A stretch of 64,000 nt of DNA. Source: Dendronalium phyllosphericum CENA369 (GTDB lineage Bacteria > Cyanobacteriota > Cyanobacteriia > Cyanobacteriales > Nostocaceae). Location: assembly GCF_016056275.1 (NCBI RefSeq), contig NZ_JAECZA010000289.1, positions 151,984 through 215,983 of the forward strand, given 5' to 3'. The notes beneath the pieces were generated by a model. That model made no database searches, had not been told where the DNA came from, and was given only the letters and a program-made list of their open reading frames with translations. Each line of letters opens with the position of its first letter. The stretch's first letter is position 1. Below, in pieces: positions 1-9,236 of the stretch. A program made the position numbers and the translations under genes.

Positions 1-731
1 ATGATGATTTTAATACGATCGCCCAAACCTCTGTACTCAATTTGTTCTTGCGCCAGCTTTGCTTGCTCCACACTCAGCGTAATTCCTGTTCCAGAAATGC
101 CATAGTGTTCAGCCGCATAGATTAGCATTCCACCCCAGCCACAGCCGATGTCAATCAGGGATTCTCCGGGCTGCAACGCCAGTTTCTGGCAAATTAATTC
201 ATACTTTTGCAGCTGCATTTGTTCTAAGGAGTCTGCTTCTCGGAGACGATAGCCACAGGAATATGTCATTGTCGAATCGAGAAAATTTTGATAAAAATCG
301 TTGCCTAAATCGTAGTGATGCTGGACATTCTTACGACTGTTTTGGATTAGGATGGGGAGTGTTCGTAGACGTTGAGTGATGATTTTGAACGCCAGAGCAA
401 TCGTTACTTGATTACGAGCTTTGCTGGATACGTTGCTGCGATACAACAATCCAATTAATTCAACGAGATTATTGTTTTCTTCGTCCCACCAGCCGTCCAT
501 ATACGCTTCACAAAACCCCAACGTTCCAAACGTCAGAATGCGATTGTAGGTGTTGTCATTGTGAATGTTCAGATGCAGTGGCTCTTCAGAATCTGCCTTG
601 CCAAAGTGGAATACTTTGCCCTCTGGGTTTGTAACCGTTAGATTTCCCGTTTCAATTAGACTAAAAAGCTCATAGAGATAGCGTTCTCCATTAGGTAAAT
701 TGCTGAAGCGATCGCGCTTTGATAGTGCCAT
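1..731 (-). CDS. Cyclopropane-fatty-acyl-phospholipid synthase family methyltransferase (partial, cut by window edge)
   Basis: The reading frame runs on the minus strand from ATG at 731 to the window edge, about 243 residues with no stop, so the C-terminus is missing. It carries the SAM-binding glycine motif DIGCGWGG near residue 200, preceded by a QHHYDLGNDFY segment typical of the CFA synthase family. Enzymes of this family transfer a methyl or methylene group from S-adenosylmethionine to the double bond of membrane acyl chains. A fatty-acid desaturase lies just upstream on the same strand, which fits an acyl-chain modification role. The exact product (cyclopropane or another methylated lipid) cannot be told from sequence. 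Confidence 0.85.
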   Translation of the reverse strand, partial: MALSKRDRFSNLPNGERYLYELFSLIETGNLTVTNPEGKVFHFGKADSEEPLHLNIHNDNTYNRILTFGTLGFCEAYMDGWWDEENNNLVELIGLLYRSNVSSKARNQVTIALAFKIITQRLRTLPILIQNSRKNVQHHYDLGNDFYQNFLDSTMTYSCGYRLREADSLEQMQLQKYELICQKLALQPGESLIDIGCGWGGMLIYAAEHYGISGTGITLSVEQAKLAQEQIEYRGLGDRIKII

Positions 732-860
732 TTAAGCGTTGCCCAATTTTCTGTTTACAGGTCGAGCAAAACACGTTTGCTCGTATGTACTGTGTCTTAT
801 ACCGTTTAGGGTGCATCTTCATACAGAATTGGTATTACCATAAGTTCAACTCCTAAAATT

Positions 861-1676
861 TCATGTTGATTTTGTAGTCTTGTTGTTCGTAGCTAACTTC
901 AATTTTTCTAGAACTCGAATGGTGAGCCAAACAATATCTACTTCCCACCAACGCTGCCCAAACTGGGCTGATGATTGGAATGCATGATGATTATTGTGCC
1001 AACCTTCGCCGAAGGTTAGCAATGCCACCCACCAGCAATTGGTGGAGCGATCGCCTACCTCATAGTTACGATAGCCAAATTTGTGACAGGCACTATTGAC
1101 AAAGCAAGTGCTGTGAAACCCTACAAATAAGCGAACAAAGATTCCCCACACTAGAAACGGCATTCCGCCTAGTCCGTATAATAAAGCCGCCAGCGCAACT
1201 TGCAAAGCAATATAGTGCTTGTGACAAAACTGATAAAACGGATCGTTGGCAATGTCTTTAGTGAAGCGGCTGAGTTTTATTTGAGTTGGAATCTCGTGCA
1301 TCAACCAACTAATATGACTCCACCAAAACCCCAGAGTAGAATCATGGGGATCGTCGGGGCGATCGGCGTATAAATGGTGCATCCGATGATAGCCCACCCA
1401 ACCTTTGACAGCACCCTGACCGGCTAAAGTACCGCACAAAATAAAGAAGTACTCCAGCCATTTGGGGACTTTGAAGCTGCGATGTGTGGCGAGCCGATGG
1501 AAGCCAAGGGAAATCCCCAGTCCTACTGTCAGCCAATGAAGAAATAGCGCAACTCCAACAGCTGACCAACTAAAATTAGTCGGAACAAATGCCAGTAATA
1601 CTCCTAAATGCAGGAAGAATGTGAATATAATTACATGCCAACGAGGACGAGGCGGATTTAACCGAACATCAATCAT
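861..1676 (-). CDS. Delta9-type fatty acid desaturase (DesC-like)
   Basis: This 271-residue integral membrane protein has the three histidine boxes of the acyl-CoA/acyl-lipid Delta9 desaturase family: FHRLATH near residue 60, YHRMHH near residue 97 and HNNHH near residue 230. Hydrophobic segments flank them as expected for a di-iron membrane desaturase. Length matches cyanobacterial DesC proteins (about 270 residues). Its start overlaps the stop of the upstream gene by 8 bp, so the two are probably co-transcribed. It likely introduces the first double bond into membrane acyl chains; it may be a secondary DesC paralogue, because its box 2 surroundings (GYHRMHHLYAD) differ from what I recall of the main DesC. 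Confidence 0.88.
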   Translation of the reverse strand: MIDVRLNPPRPRWHVIIFTFFLHLGVLLAFVPTNFSWSAVGVALFLHWLTVGLGISLGFHRLATHRSFKVPKWLEYFFILCGTLAGQGAVKGWVGYHRMHHLYADRPDDPHDSTLGFWWSHISWLMHEIPTQIKLSRFTKDIANDPFYQFCHKHYIALQVALAALLYGLGGMPFLVWGIFVRLFVGFHSTCFVNSACHKFGYRNYEVGDRSTNCWWVALLTFGEGWHNNHHAFQSSAQFGQRWWEVDIVWLTIRVLEKLKLATNNKTTKST

Positions 1677-2127
1677 ATTGTTTTTGTTTCGATAATTGAG
1701 TGGATTGCGGTTGAAATTCTGTCCACTCTTTACAAACCTGTTCGTAACATTGGGGTGGTGTGAGGAGTAAGTTTTTCAAGTAAAAGAAAGTGACTTGGTG
1801 AAATGATTCCAGTAATAACACCGCTTCAGTTGTAGGATTATAAATATCCACTGCTTCTAAAATGTGAACATTTATAAAGTGATGGCGTAGAATTACAGCG
1901 TCGGGAGCCGCTAACCAGGCATTCAAGAACGGGGCTAAACGAGAACGCGGTACAAAATGGGTTTTGAAGGTTTCCCCTGCAATTCCGATAACAGGAGAGT
2001 TGGTGCTGCAAACGATCGCACCGCGTTCGCCACCCAAGTACCCAACCCAGGCATTGTAACCGATTGCCAATAAATTTGTAGCAATAAAGTCTTGCTGCCA
2101 GTCTAGAGTATCAGGGACTTTACTCAT
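1669..2127 (-). CDS. Conserved hypothetical protein, paralogue of its upstream neighbour
   Basis: I do not recognise this 152-residue soluble protein. Its C-terminal half resembles the protein encoded just upstream: both have a YxPT segment, a hydrophobic strand, and then a P-x-x-CY-x-Q-x(4)-W-x-EFQ ending. The coding region overlaps the upstream gene by 4 bp (ATGA) and the downstream desaturase by 8 bp, so the three form a translationally coupled unit. No signal peptide or membrane helix is evident. A role linked to the desaturase is inferred from the tight coupling only. Confidence 0.65.
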   Translation of the reverse strand: MSKVPDTLDWQQDFIATNLLAIGYNAWVGYLGGERGAIVCSTNSPVIGIAGETFKTHFVPRSRLAPFLNAWLAAPDAVILRHHFINVHILEAVDIYNPTTEAVLLLESFHQVTFFYLKNLLLTPPQCYEQVCKEWTEFQPQSTQLSKQKQYD

Positions 2128-2474
2128 GAGTCCCTCCTATGGGTAGTTAAATCAGACTGAAATTCTACCCAACGTTGCTGCGCCTGTTTATAACATTCAG
2201 CAGGGGAAATCGCTAGGTCTTGCAGCAGGTTGATATCTACTGCGCCGTTACCAACAATCAGAATCACTATTGCTTGGGTGGGATCGTAGGTGGCGATCGC
2301 TTTGTGCAGTGCGATCGCGGCATCTTTCTCCACCTCAAGCGCTTGCAGATACGAAGTTACCTGCGCTTGCGGAACGAATGCCCGATTAAAAGTCACGGTA
2401 TCGACACTCCAATCAATGGAGAGAGGGATTGTATCTACGACATTGCAAACCACCATGCCCTTTCCTACATTCAT
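2124..2474 (-). CDS. Conserved hypothetical protein, smaller paralogue
   Basis: This 116-residue protein of unknown function is the first gene of the three-gene unit leading into the desaturase. It shares with the next protein an F-x-P-x(4)-x-L-x-A core, a DA-x-I-x-x-H element, a YDPTQA segment and the closing CYKQAQQRWVEFQ stretch. The two probably arose by tandem duplication, and this copy lacks about 35 N-terminal residues of the larger one. No cofactor motif is visible. Confidence 0.6.
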   Translation of the reverse strand: MNVGKGMVVCNVVDTIPLSIDWSVDTVTFNRAFVPQAQVTSYLQALEVEKDAAIALHKAIATYDPTQAIVILIVGNGAVDINLLQDLAISPAECYKQAQQRWVEFQSDLTTHRRDS

Positions 2475-2586
2475 ATAACCATTCTAGGCGGTGTATCCAA
2501 TGGTCAAAATATTATGTTGAATAAATCGGTTTTGCCAGTAACCGAAGTATCCTTGCCAGAGTTCATTTCGCATTCGCACTATTTCA

Positions 2587-2970
2587 TCAATCCTGTACGT
2601 AGTCTTGTCCTGTCACCAATGCCAATTCTGCTCGCATAAACTCACGTCCCAAGTAAGCTGCATGGTCGAATCGGCTGATTGGAGAAGGTTTTGTTGACTC
2701 AAACAGTTGAATGCAAATTTCTTTTGCAGTTCTTCCTGTAAGGGTGGCAGTTGGTTGTCGTTCTACTTTGACAGTTACAGGAATGGGCTTTCCGGTTTCT
2801 GGATCGACAGCTAATCCTTGCTCATTAACTTCATTGGTAAAATGTTTCGCGCAGATTAAGCCTGCTTCCCGATCTAAATAGATAATAAAGTAACCTGCCG
2901 GATCGAGTTCTAAAAATCGCTTGGATAGTTTGTTATCAATTGCTGCCATTGTTTCTACTGTCGATATCAT
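2587..2970 (-). CDS. DUF4346 domain protein
   Basis: This 127-residue protein matches from memory the cyanobacterial DUF4346 family: LDPAGYFIIYLDREAG near residue 25, a GLAVDPETGKPIP segment, TGRTAKEICIQLFE, and a closing DHAAYLGREFMRAELALVTGQ. The function is unknown. I chose the ATG at 2970 because GGAG lies 7 bases upstream of it; a frame extension to 2988 has no such signal. The gene lies between the lipid genes and metE and does not overlap either. Confidence 0.7.
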   Translation of the reverse strand: MISTVETMAAIDNKLSKRFLELDPAGYFIIYLDREAGLICAKHFTNEVNEQGLAVDPETGKPIPVTVKVERQPTATLTGRTAKEICIQLFESTKPSPISRFDHAAYLGREFMRAELALVTGQDYVQD

Positions 2971-3100
2971 ATTTAAACTCCAAAACAAAAAGCACCGCTC
3001 TGAAATATATAGAACGCATAGATGAATATAGATAATGAGGCTTTATTGTTGAGTTCAACAATAAGCAGGAGAGCAAAAGTCTTAAAGCACTCTCAAAATA

Positions 3101-3184
3101 ATACCAATTCTCCAAAATAGGATTACAGATAAGGACGTGGGGACACAGAGATTGATCTGTTGCGAAATTATAGAGAATTGGTAT
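3101..3184. repeat. MITE-like element with 12-bp terminal inverted repeats
   Basis: ATACCAATTCTC at 3101-3112 is matched by the exact inverted copy GAGAATTGGTAT at 3173-3184, giving an 84-bp element downstream of metE. Similar single ends occur near 58610-58623 and 42535-42550, so this is a dispersed family. Confidence 0.65.
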
Positions 3185-3207
3185 AACCTCTAGGCCTTCT
3201 TTTACTG

Positions 3208-5460
3208 CTATCTCACAGTTGGATTGGCTTCTTGGCGCAGTTTTTGAGCTGCTTCCACCATATTTTTTAAAGCCGGAATTACCTCTGACCATCTCCGGGT
3301 TTTTAAACCACAATCTGGATTTACCCAAATTTGTTTTACAGGTAAATTAGCAACTCCAGTCCGCAATTGCTGTAAAATCTGTTCAGTTGTTGGCACAACA
3401 GGACTATGGATATCATAAACTCCATTACCAACTTGATGTGAGTAGCCACCCTCTGTGATTTCTCGCAGAGTTTGATTGTTGCTGCGACTATTTTCAATCG
3501 AAATCACATCAGCATCTAACCGTTCAATATCTTTGATAATGTCACCAAATTCGCAGTAGCACATGTGAGTATGAATTTGCGTTTGGGGTTGGGCTACTGC
3601 TGTCGCCAATCGAAATGCATCTACAGCCCAAGAAAGATATTCACTCCACCGTTGAGGCTTTAGAGGTAAACCCTCACGTAGTGCTGGTTCATCGACTTGA
3701 ATTACTTTTGCACCAGCCGCTTCCAAATCTCTTACTTCATCTCGCAGCGCTAAAGCAATTTGGAAAGCTTGTTCTTGACGAGAAATATCCGTTCGGGGGT
3801 AAGACCAATTTAAGATAGTTACAGGGCCAGTTAACATCCCTTTTACAGGTTTTTGGGTCAATGATTGAGCTACTTTAAACTCACGTACCGTCATAGGTGT
3901 AGTGCGAACCACATCACCGTAAATAATTGGCGGACGAACATAACGGCTACCGTAGCTTTGCACCCAGCCATTTTCAGTAAAAGCAAAACCTGGTAATTGT
4001 TGTCCAAAAAATTCCACCATATCGGTGCGTTCAAATTCACCGTGTACTAAAACATCTAATCCTAATTCCTCTTGTAATTTAATGCTGTCGGCAATTTGAG
4101 CGTCAATAGCAGCTTCATATTCTGACTGACTCAATTCACCTCGTTTATATTGCACTCTGAGTTGGCGAACTTCAGAAGTTTGGGGAAAGGAACCAATTGT
4201 AGTTGTTGGGAACTGAGGCAGAGAAATTTGAGAATCCAGCCGCAATCCGTAGGATAATGAACGCTGAAAATCATCAATCTTTAGAGTCTTCAGTCTTTCT
4301 TGAATCGACTGATTGGCTGGACTGAACTCCTCGAATGTACTCCAGGTTGACTCAATAAATTCTTGCTCTGTTTTAGTGTTGTCACCTTTTACTGTTCGAG
4401 CCAAGAAAACCACTTCTTGAAGTTTCTGTTCGGCAAAACTCAAGACATTGCGTAGCTGTGATGGTAATCGTTTTTCTCGTTTGGCATCGTAGGGAACGAA
4501 CTGTAAGGAAGCGGATGGTTGAATATCTAGAGATGTTCCATATAACGACTCTACAATCTCTTGTAACACGGGAATAACTTTCTCTGGACGAACTTGCCAG
4601 ATATTTCTTGCGTCTATAACCCCTACTCCTAGCCGCTTATTTTGCGGAAAACCGTGAGTTTTGATTAACTCTAAGTTGCGTCCGCGTGTCAAATCTAAGC
4701 TAATAGCAGCAACTGGTAAATCTATTACCCAAGGGTAGGTTTCGCCTAAGTCATCAAAATAAGTAACTAGATGCAAAGGTATTCCTACTGTACAGAGTGA
4801 ATTATAGACAGTTTGAAAATGTTCTTTCCAGGAATTAGCATCACCTAAAACAAGTGCTGGCTCATGTATTTGTACTTCTGCTATTCCTAGATTATTCAGT
4901 TCTGTAAGCAGGTTAACATAGAGTGGCAATAGCTTTGATACTGCTTCGTCTATATTTAATTCAACTTTACTCAAACGTAGTAGAGTGCATGGCCCCAACA
5001 CTATGGGAACTGCTTTTTTACCTAATATATTTTGAGCGCGAGACACAGTTTCTATAAAGTCACTGAAATCGGCTGGTAATATATCTGTTGCAATTTCTGG
5101 GACAAGATAGTGGTAATTAGTGTCAAACCACTTAGTCATTTCCAAAGCTGGAGTTCCTTCTTGACCCCGTGCCATTGCAAAGTAGCGTTCTAACCCACTA
5201 AATTGCTGAAATCTTTGAGGAATTAACCCAAAACGAAATATCCAGTCAAGTACGTGGTCGTAGAGAGTTGTGTCTCCAATACCAATGCGTTCAATTCCTA
5301 CTTCCAGTTGGGTTTTCCAGTTAGATTCCTCAACTTTATGGATAGTTTGCCGTAATGATTCTGCCTCTAGTTTGCCACTCCAAAATGCTTCTAATGCTTT
5401 TTTAACTTCCCGATTTTTACCAATACGAGGATAGCCTAATGTTGCGGTTTGAATCTGCAT
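3208..5460 (-). CDS. metE: Cobalamin-independent methionine synthase MetE
   Basis: This 750-residue protein is full length for MetE (5-methyltetrahydropteroyltriglutamate-homocysteine methyltransferase), which makes the last step of methionine synthesis without B12. The N-terminal domain begins with TATLGYPRIGKNREVKKALE. The catalytic C-terminal half has the zinc-ligand segments IHTHMCYCEFGDI and WVNPDCGLKTR and the TTIGSFPQT domain start. It lies 147 bp downstream of the DUF1636 gene on the same strand, and a cobalamin riboswitch precedes both. This arrangement suggests that B12 lowers MetE expression, presumably because a B12-dependent MetH takes over. No separate riboswitch is visible directly in front of metE. 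Confidence 0.97.
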   Translation of the reverse strand: MQIQTATLGYPRIGKNREVKKALEAFWSGKLEAESLRQTIHKVEESNWKTQLEVGIERIGIGDTTLYDHVLDWIFRFGLIPQRFQQFSGLERYFAMARGQEGTPALEMTKWFDTNYHYLVPEIATDILPADFSDFIETVSRAQNILGKKAVPIVLGPCTLLRLSKVELNIDEAVSKLLPLYVNLLTELNNLGIAEVQIHEPALVLGDANSWKEHFQTVYNSLCTVGIPLHLVTYFDDLGETYPWVIDLPVAAISLDLTRGRNLELIKTHGFPQNKRLGVGVIDARNIWQVRPEKVIPVLQEIVESLYGTSLDIQPSASLQFVPYDAKREKRLPSQLRNVLSFAEQKLQEVVFLARTVKGDNTKTEQEFIESTWSTFEEFSPANQSIQERLKTLKIDDFQRSLSYGLRLDSQISLPQFPTTTIGSFPQTSEVRQLRVQYKRGELSQSEYEAAIDAQIADSIKLQEELGLDVLVHGEFERTDMVEFFGQQLPGFAFTENGWVQSYGSRYVRPPIIYGDVVRTTPMTVREFKVAQSLTQKPVKGMLTGPVTILNWSYPRTDISRQEQAFQIALALRDEVRDLEAAGAKVIQVDEPALREGLPLKPQRWSEYLSWAVDAFRLATAVAQPQTQIHTHMCYCEFGDIIKDIERLDADVISIENSRSNNQTLREITEGGYSHQVGNGVYDIHSPVVPTTEQILQQLRTGVANLPVKQIWVNPDCGLKTRRWSEVIPALKNMVEAAQKLRQEANPTVR

Positions 5461-5607
5461 GATTTGTTAATCCATTGAAGATCAGATAATTACACACTAT
5501 GAATTAGAAACTGCTAACTTTTACCAAAAATATCAGGTTCAAAGCTGAGTAGAATTGTGAGCTATAGCTCCCCTGTTCCTTTGCTCAAAAGCTTTTTCAC
5601 TCAGTCT

Positions 5608-6021
5608 TCAATTACAACAAGTTATGTTTAATTGCGTCCACTTATTTTGTGGTGGAATCTTTGCTAGAATTCCTTTTCTTAAAGGTTCAGGTCGTTCTGA
5701 CCAAAGTAGTGAACCATCGCCTTTAGCATAGTATTGACTGGCGCATTGCAAAACCGCAGATGCACAACTATCATTTGGTAAATCGCCAAACAAATAGGTT
5801 GGTTTCCCTGACGCAACAAAGGCAATTACACAAGAACGGTTACAAGCACTCATACATTCAACTCCCTGAATGAAGAATTTATTTTGCAACTCCCAATCGA
5901 ATGCAAGTTGTTGAAGTTGTTGTAATAACTGCTGTCCACCACTTTCACCAATCCGCTTACCATCTTGCCACACACTGGCGCAGGTCGTGCAAACAAATAA
6001 TGTATGTTGTTTGTTGAGCAT
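5608..6021 (-). CDS. DUF1636 family metal-binding protein
   Basis: The protein is about 137 residues when started at the ATG at 6021; a longer frame to 6081 adds 20 residues with no family resemblance. It carries CTTC near the N-terminus and VECMSACNRSC in the middle, a four-cysteine arrangement like thioredoxin-like [2Fe-2S] ferredoxins. DUF1636 proteins are often found in B12-related or B12-regulated gene clusters, and here a cobalamin riboswitch starts about 430 bp upstream with metE just downstream. A function in cobalt or cobalamin metabolism is inferred from context and has no direct support in the sequence. Confidence 0.75.
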   Translation of the reverse strand: MLNKQHTLFVCTTCASVWQDGKRIGESGGQQLLQQLQQLAFDWELQNKFFIQGVECMSACNRSCVIAFVASGKPTYLFGDLPNDSCASAVLQCASQYYAKGDGSLLWSERPEPLRKGILAKIPPQNKWTQLNITCCN

Positions 6022-6454
6022 TAATTTTAATGTGTGTAGGATTAAGTCCCAAACGCAGATATTACAGAGTTTTGTCAGCACGAAATTTAACCTTGCTGAC
6101 TGTGCAATCTATCTGTTGCAAACTATTAGTAATAATTGACCAACAATTCGTTGATGGTACAATTCGCAGAATTTGTCTGTAGAATCAATCGAAAATCTTA
6201 TAATTGGATGACCATTATAAGGACAGATAGCACGAATATAGCTATTATCAAATAGCTATTGATGTCTTTTTAAAAAACTGCTACTTTTCACATCAGCGAT
6301 AATCGTGCCAAATAACCCAGCAGACGCTTCTAGGCGCAATTTGTATCGTCAATTAACTCTCTATCGTCTCCTCGTAAGCCGTAACCTGAAGTGTATCTTT
6401 GGTACGATGAAGAAATAAAATTGATTGATTGTGAAAATATTCATAGTTGCGCTT
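6022..6454 (-). other. Long leader between cobalamin riboswitch and DUF1636 gene
   Basis: These 433 bases hold no convincing gene. A 27-codon frame begins about 12 bases after the riboswitch hairpin but has no ribosome site at the right distance. The rest is AT-rich. I read it as an untranslated leader. Confidence 0.4.
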
Positions 6455-6615
6455 ATCTATACCTCGTAGATTTCAGCAGAAGTTGACTTTTCGGCGGGCA
6501 TTCTGACTCACAAGGTATACCTTGATTACAGCTGCGGGACAGCGCCGGATTCGCACCGGACTTTCCCCCTTACCTCTAGTGGCTGACCCCCACTAGAACC
6601 GAGATTCCTTTGCAT
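6455..6615 (-). promoter_or_regulatory. Cobalamin (B12) riboswitch
   Basis: Read on the minus strand, the conserved B12-aptamer core is clear: GGGGAAAGTCCGGTGCGAAT leads into CCGGCGCTGTCCCGC, then AGCTGTAAT, and a closing GTCAGAATGCCCGCC. It is followed by a small hairpin (ATCTA, loop CGAGGTA read on the minus strand, TAGAT) at 6455-6471. The same hairpin follows the second riboswitch at 11534 with a compensatory base-pair change. The regulated genes are probably the DUF1636 gene and metE. Confidence 0.93.
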
Positions 6616-6731
6616 CTTAACACAACTGTGATTTGCTTGTGTTAAGTTACTCCAGGCAATTTAATGAAGCGATCGCATCTGTAGATGAAATCCCTCAACC
6701 CCGGCAAACCATATCAAAATAGTGTCAACTC

Positions 6732-8203
6732 TAGCCCTTTCAAGGTGTTGTGTGATGGGCAGATTTGTAGTTTTGTAAAAACAGGTACAAATCTGTTGAG
6801 TGGAGAAAAAAATGTTGCTAGGGCAGGTGTTTGAACGGTTTGTCACAGAGAGTCCAGTATCAGTGATGGTTCGTGGGCTTTTAGAGAAAGCATTATGTCC
6901 TCAAATCCTTGATGAACTATTTGAACGTAGTGCCAAAAACCAGTACACTCGTGAGCTATTATTCTCCACAGTAGTTAATTTGATGAGCCTTGTAGTCTGC
7001 GGAGTTCATCCATCATTACACGCAGCACACCAAGCATCAGTGGAGAAAATCGGTGTTTCAGTTACCTCGGTCTACAACAAAATCAATGGCATCGAACCGA
7101 GTACCAGTGGGGAGCTAGTCAAAGAGGTTGCTGCTTCTATGGAAGCGACGATTCGACACCTCAATGCCACAATGCCGGATTTGCTACCAGGTTATCGAGT
7201 CAAAATTATTGATGGTAATGCCATCGCGGCGACCGAACATCGCCTTAAAGCATTACGCGAAATTAGTAGCGCCCCATTACCAGGGCAATCCTTGGTGGTA
7301 CTTGACCCAAGTTTGATGCTGGCAGTAGATGTATTTCCTTGTGAAGACGGTCATGCTCAAGAGCGATCGCTTGTTTGATGAGGTACTACCAACCGTTGAA
7401 GAAGATGATATTTGGATTGCAGACCGGAATTTTTGTACACTCAAGTTCTTATTCGGTATTGCTGCTGGTCAAGGCTACTTTATTATCCGACAGCATCAAA
7501 GTCTGCCTTGGCAAGCAACTGATGATTTCCGGTTAGTAAGTCAAAGCGACAGTGGTACTGTATTTGAGCAAAATATCATCTTGAGTGCCGATGATGGTCA
7601 ACTGTTAAAGGCACGACGAATTAAGGTCTGCTTGAAGCAGCCTAATCGTGATGGGGACAGAGAAATTTTTATTCTGACAAATCTGCCGTTTGAGGTGGCA
7701 AATGCAATTTTGATAGCCCAAATGTACCGCAAACGTTGGAAACTCGAAACCTTATTCCAAGTTCTGACAGAAAATCTCTGCTGCGAGATTAATACACTAG
7801 GCTATCCAAAAGCGGCTTTGTTTACCTTCTGTATCGCTTTAGTCGCCTATAACGTGCTGTCTACCGTTCAGGCAGCCCTCAGAAGTGTTCATGGAACCGA
7901 GAAGATAGAAACCGAAGTTTCCAGCTACTATTTAGCCGATGAAATCAAGGGTACTTACAGAGGAATGATGATTGCGATTCCCCCTGATGAGTGGTGTGTT
8001 TTTCAGAACATGACCTTTACAGAATTATCACTAACTCTCAAACATCTGGCAGGTCTTGTCAAACTGAGAACTTTTCGCCGTCATCCGCGAGGTCTAAAGA
8101 AAGCTCAACCAAAACGAACTTACCTCAAGAACAAGCCCCATGTCTCAACTGCTAAAATTCTAACCCAGAAAAAGCTGCAAAACAACACACCTTGAAAGGG
8201 CTA
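6732..8203 (+). mobile_element. IS4-family insertion sequence (about 1.47 kb)
   Basis: The element is bounded by 17-bp perfect inverted repeats, TAGCCCTTTCAAGGTGT at 6732-6748 and its complement at 8187-8203. It contains one frameshifted transposase gene. I see no clear target duplication; the left side is the promoter region of the cobalamin riboswitch and the right side is the middle of a PepSY gene. An adjacent deletion may therefore have accompanied or followed insertion. Confidence 0.85.
6800..8195 (+). pseudogene. IS4-family transposase, frameshifted
   Basis: Two overlapping frames give one IS4-type DDE transposase. The first (6800-7378) holds the N-terminal part and the IIDGNA catalytic Asp; the second (from about 7370 to 8195) holds WIADRNF and the YRKRWKLET segment with the catalytic Glu. 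The reading shifts +1 near 7366-7375, inside or just after a GCGATCGC octamer: removing one base restores a continuous SL-FDEVLPTVEEDD. The usual Lys seven residues after the Glu is Thr here. The copy is probably inactive unless frameshifting is programmed. Confidence 0.8.
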
Positions 8204-8536
8204 CCGGATGGAACACTCACAAGAATTTATTTTCCAAAGAAACCAGAAGAAGCTTTAAATGTTGCCTTTAAACTTCCCCAAGAAACAGAAGATTATGGTC
8301 AAAGCAGTGTTTATCTTGACCAATATAGTGGTAAGGTTTTGCGAGTCGATAGTTCTTTGCAGGTGTCGTTAGGCGATCGCATCCTCAACTCTTTTACTCC
8401 CCTACACTTCGGTACTTTCTGGGGACTACCATCTCGGATTTTCTACATCTTTGTGGGACTTGCCCCGTTAATTTTATCTGTTACTGGCTTTGTAATGTGG
8501 CAATATCGCTACAAAGGGAAAAATCCCTCCCCATAG
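8204..8536 (+). pseudogene. PepSY-associated transmembrane protein, 5'-truncated by IS
   Basis: About 110 C-terminal residues of a PepSY-TM protein remain in frame from the right end of the IS: VYLDQYSGKVLRVDSSLQ (PepSY), LGDRILNSFTPLHFGTFWGLP, and a final membrane helix around FVGLAPLILSVTGFVMW. The family usually has 350-500 residues with several helices and often accompanies siderophore or TonB-dependent uptake systems. The start is lost, and I do not find the missing N-terminal part on the other side of the IS. Transcription, if any, would have to come from the IS. Confidence 0.8.
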
Positions 8537-9195
8537 ATTATACAAATGGTTAAGTTAAAAGCAAAAAATTAGATTATAAAGAAAGCAATTTCATTACATC
8601 TTTTGTTGAAGTAATTTGTATGCATTGATGTTGCTGATGTCAAAAATTTTCAGAAATTCAGCCTAGATTCGTCTGACTATAGATTTATCACGGCAAATCA
8701 GAGTCATGGTTTGCACAATGGTAACTCTAGTAACTTCCATTAAGAAAAAGGGAATAGGGGAATACCCTATCCCCACTGCCATGAAGTGCAATCACTTATT
8801 GCAAGTATTTGCACTTATTCTGGCAGTATATGAGGAAGTAATTGAGAATATTTTATATCTATTTTTTATTGATCGCTAGTATTTTCAGCACTTTCTGAGA
8901 TTTGTAAGTAGTTAGTAAAGCTTATATAGCGTACTTTTAAACCAAAATATCGTGCTATATTCAAAATCAATCTTTCGAGATTAATTAACAATAATTCTCT
9001 AGAAACTAAAGCTTGTTTGTTACTAAATTTCCTTATATGCTAACTTTAGCAAATGAGAAAGAATATTAATATTTTTCAGTGAGGTCAATAGACTTGTCCC
9101 AACCATCTAACGGTTCCAAAAAGTAAGCGATTTTTCTCTCCTGACCTAGCCGAAAAGGTGCAAGTAAACAGGAGCATCTACTCGCAGTAAACCGT
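8537..9195. other. Intergenic region without a recognisable gene
   Basis: This stretch is AT-rich. A GGGAATAGGG / CCCTATCCC hairpin lies near 8748-8775, and a 57-codon plus-strand frame starts at about 8706 but resembles nothing I know. The last 100 bp lead into a plus-strand terminator with no plus-strand gene in front of it, so a small RNA is possible. Confidence 0.4.
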
Positions 9196-9236
9196 AACCG
9201 CTATACTTCTGTAGAGTGTAGCGGTTTTATTTTATT
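9196..9236 (+). terminator. Strong rho-independent terminator (plus strand)
   Basis: A 12-bp stem (AACCGCTATACT at 9196-9207 with AGTGTAGCGGTT at 9215-9226, including one G-U pair) and a 7-base loop are followed by TTTTATTTTATTT. It ends exactly at the stop of the minus-strand amidase, so the strong T tract serves plus-strand transcription. Confidence 0.7.

Noticed and set aside
1342-1569. Open frame opposite the desaturase gene
   Set aside because: It is the antisense shadow of the three-histidine-box gene, with no ribosome site or family match.
2936-3328. 130-codon minus-strand frame spanning the metE end and the DUF4346 start
   Set aside because: It crosses the intergenic MITE and overlaps two well-supported genes in another frame.
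7128-7316. 62-codon frame inside the IS4 transposase
   Set aside because: It is an alternative frame of the transposase gene.
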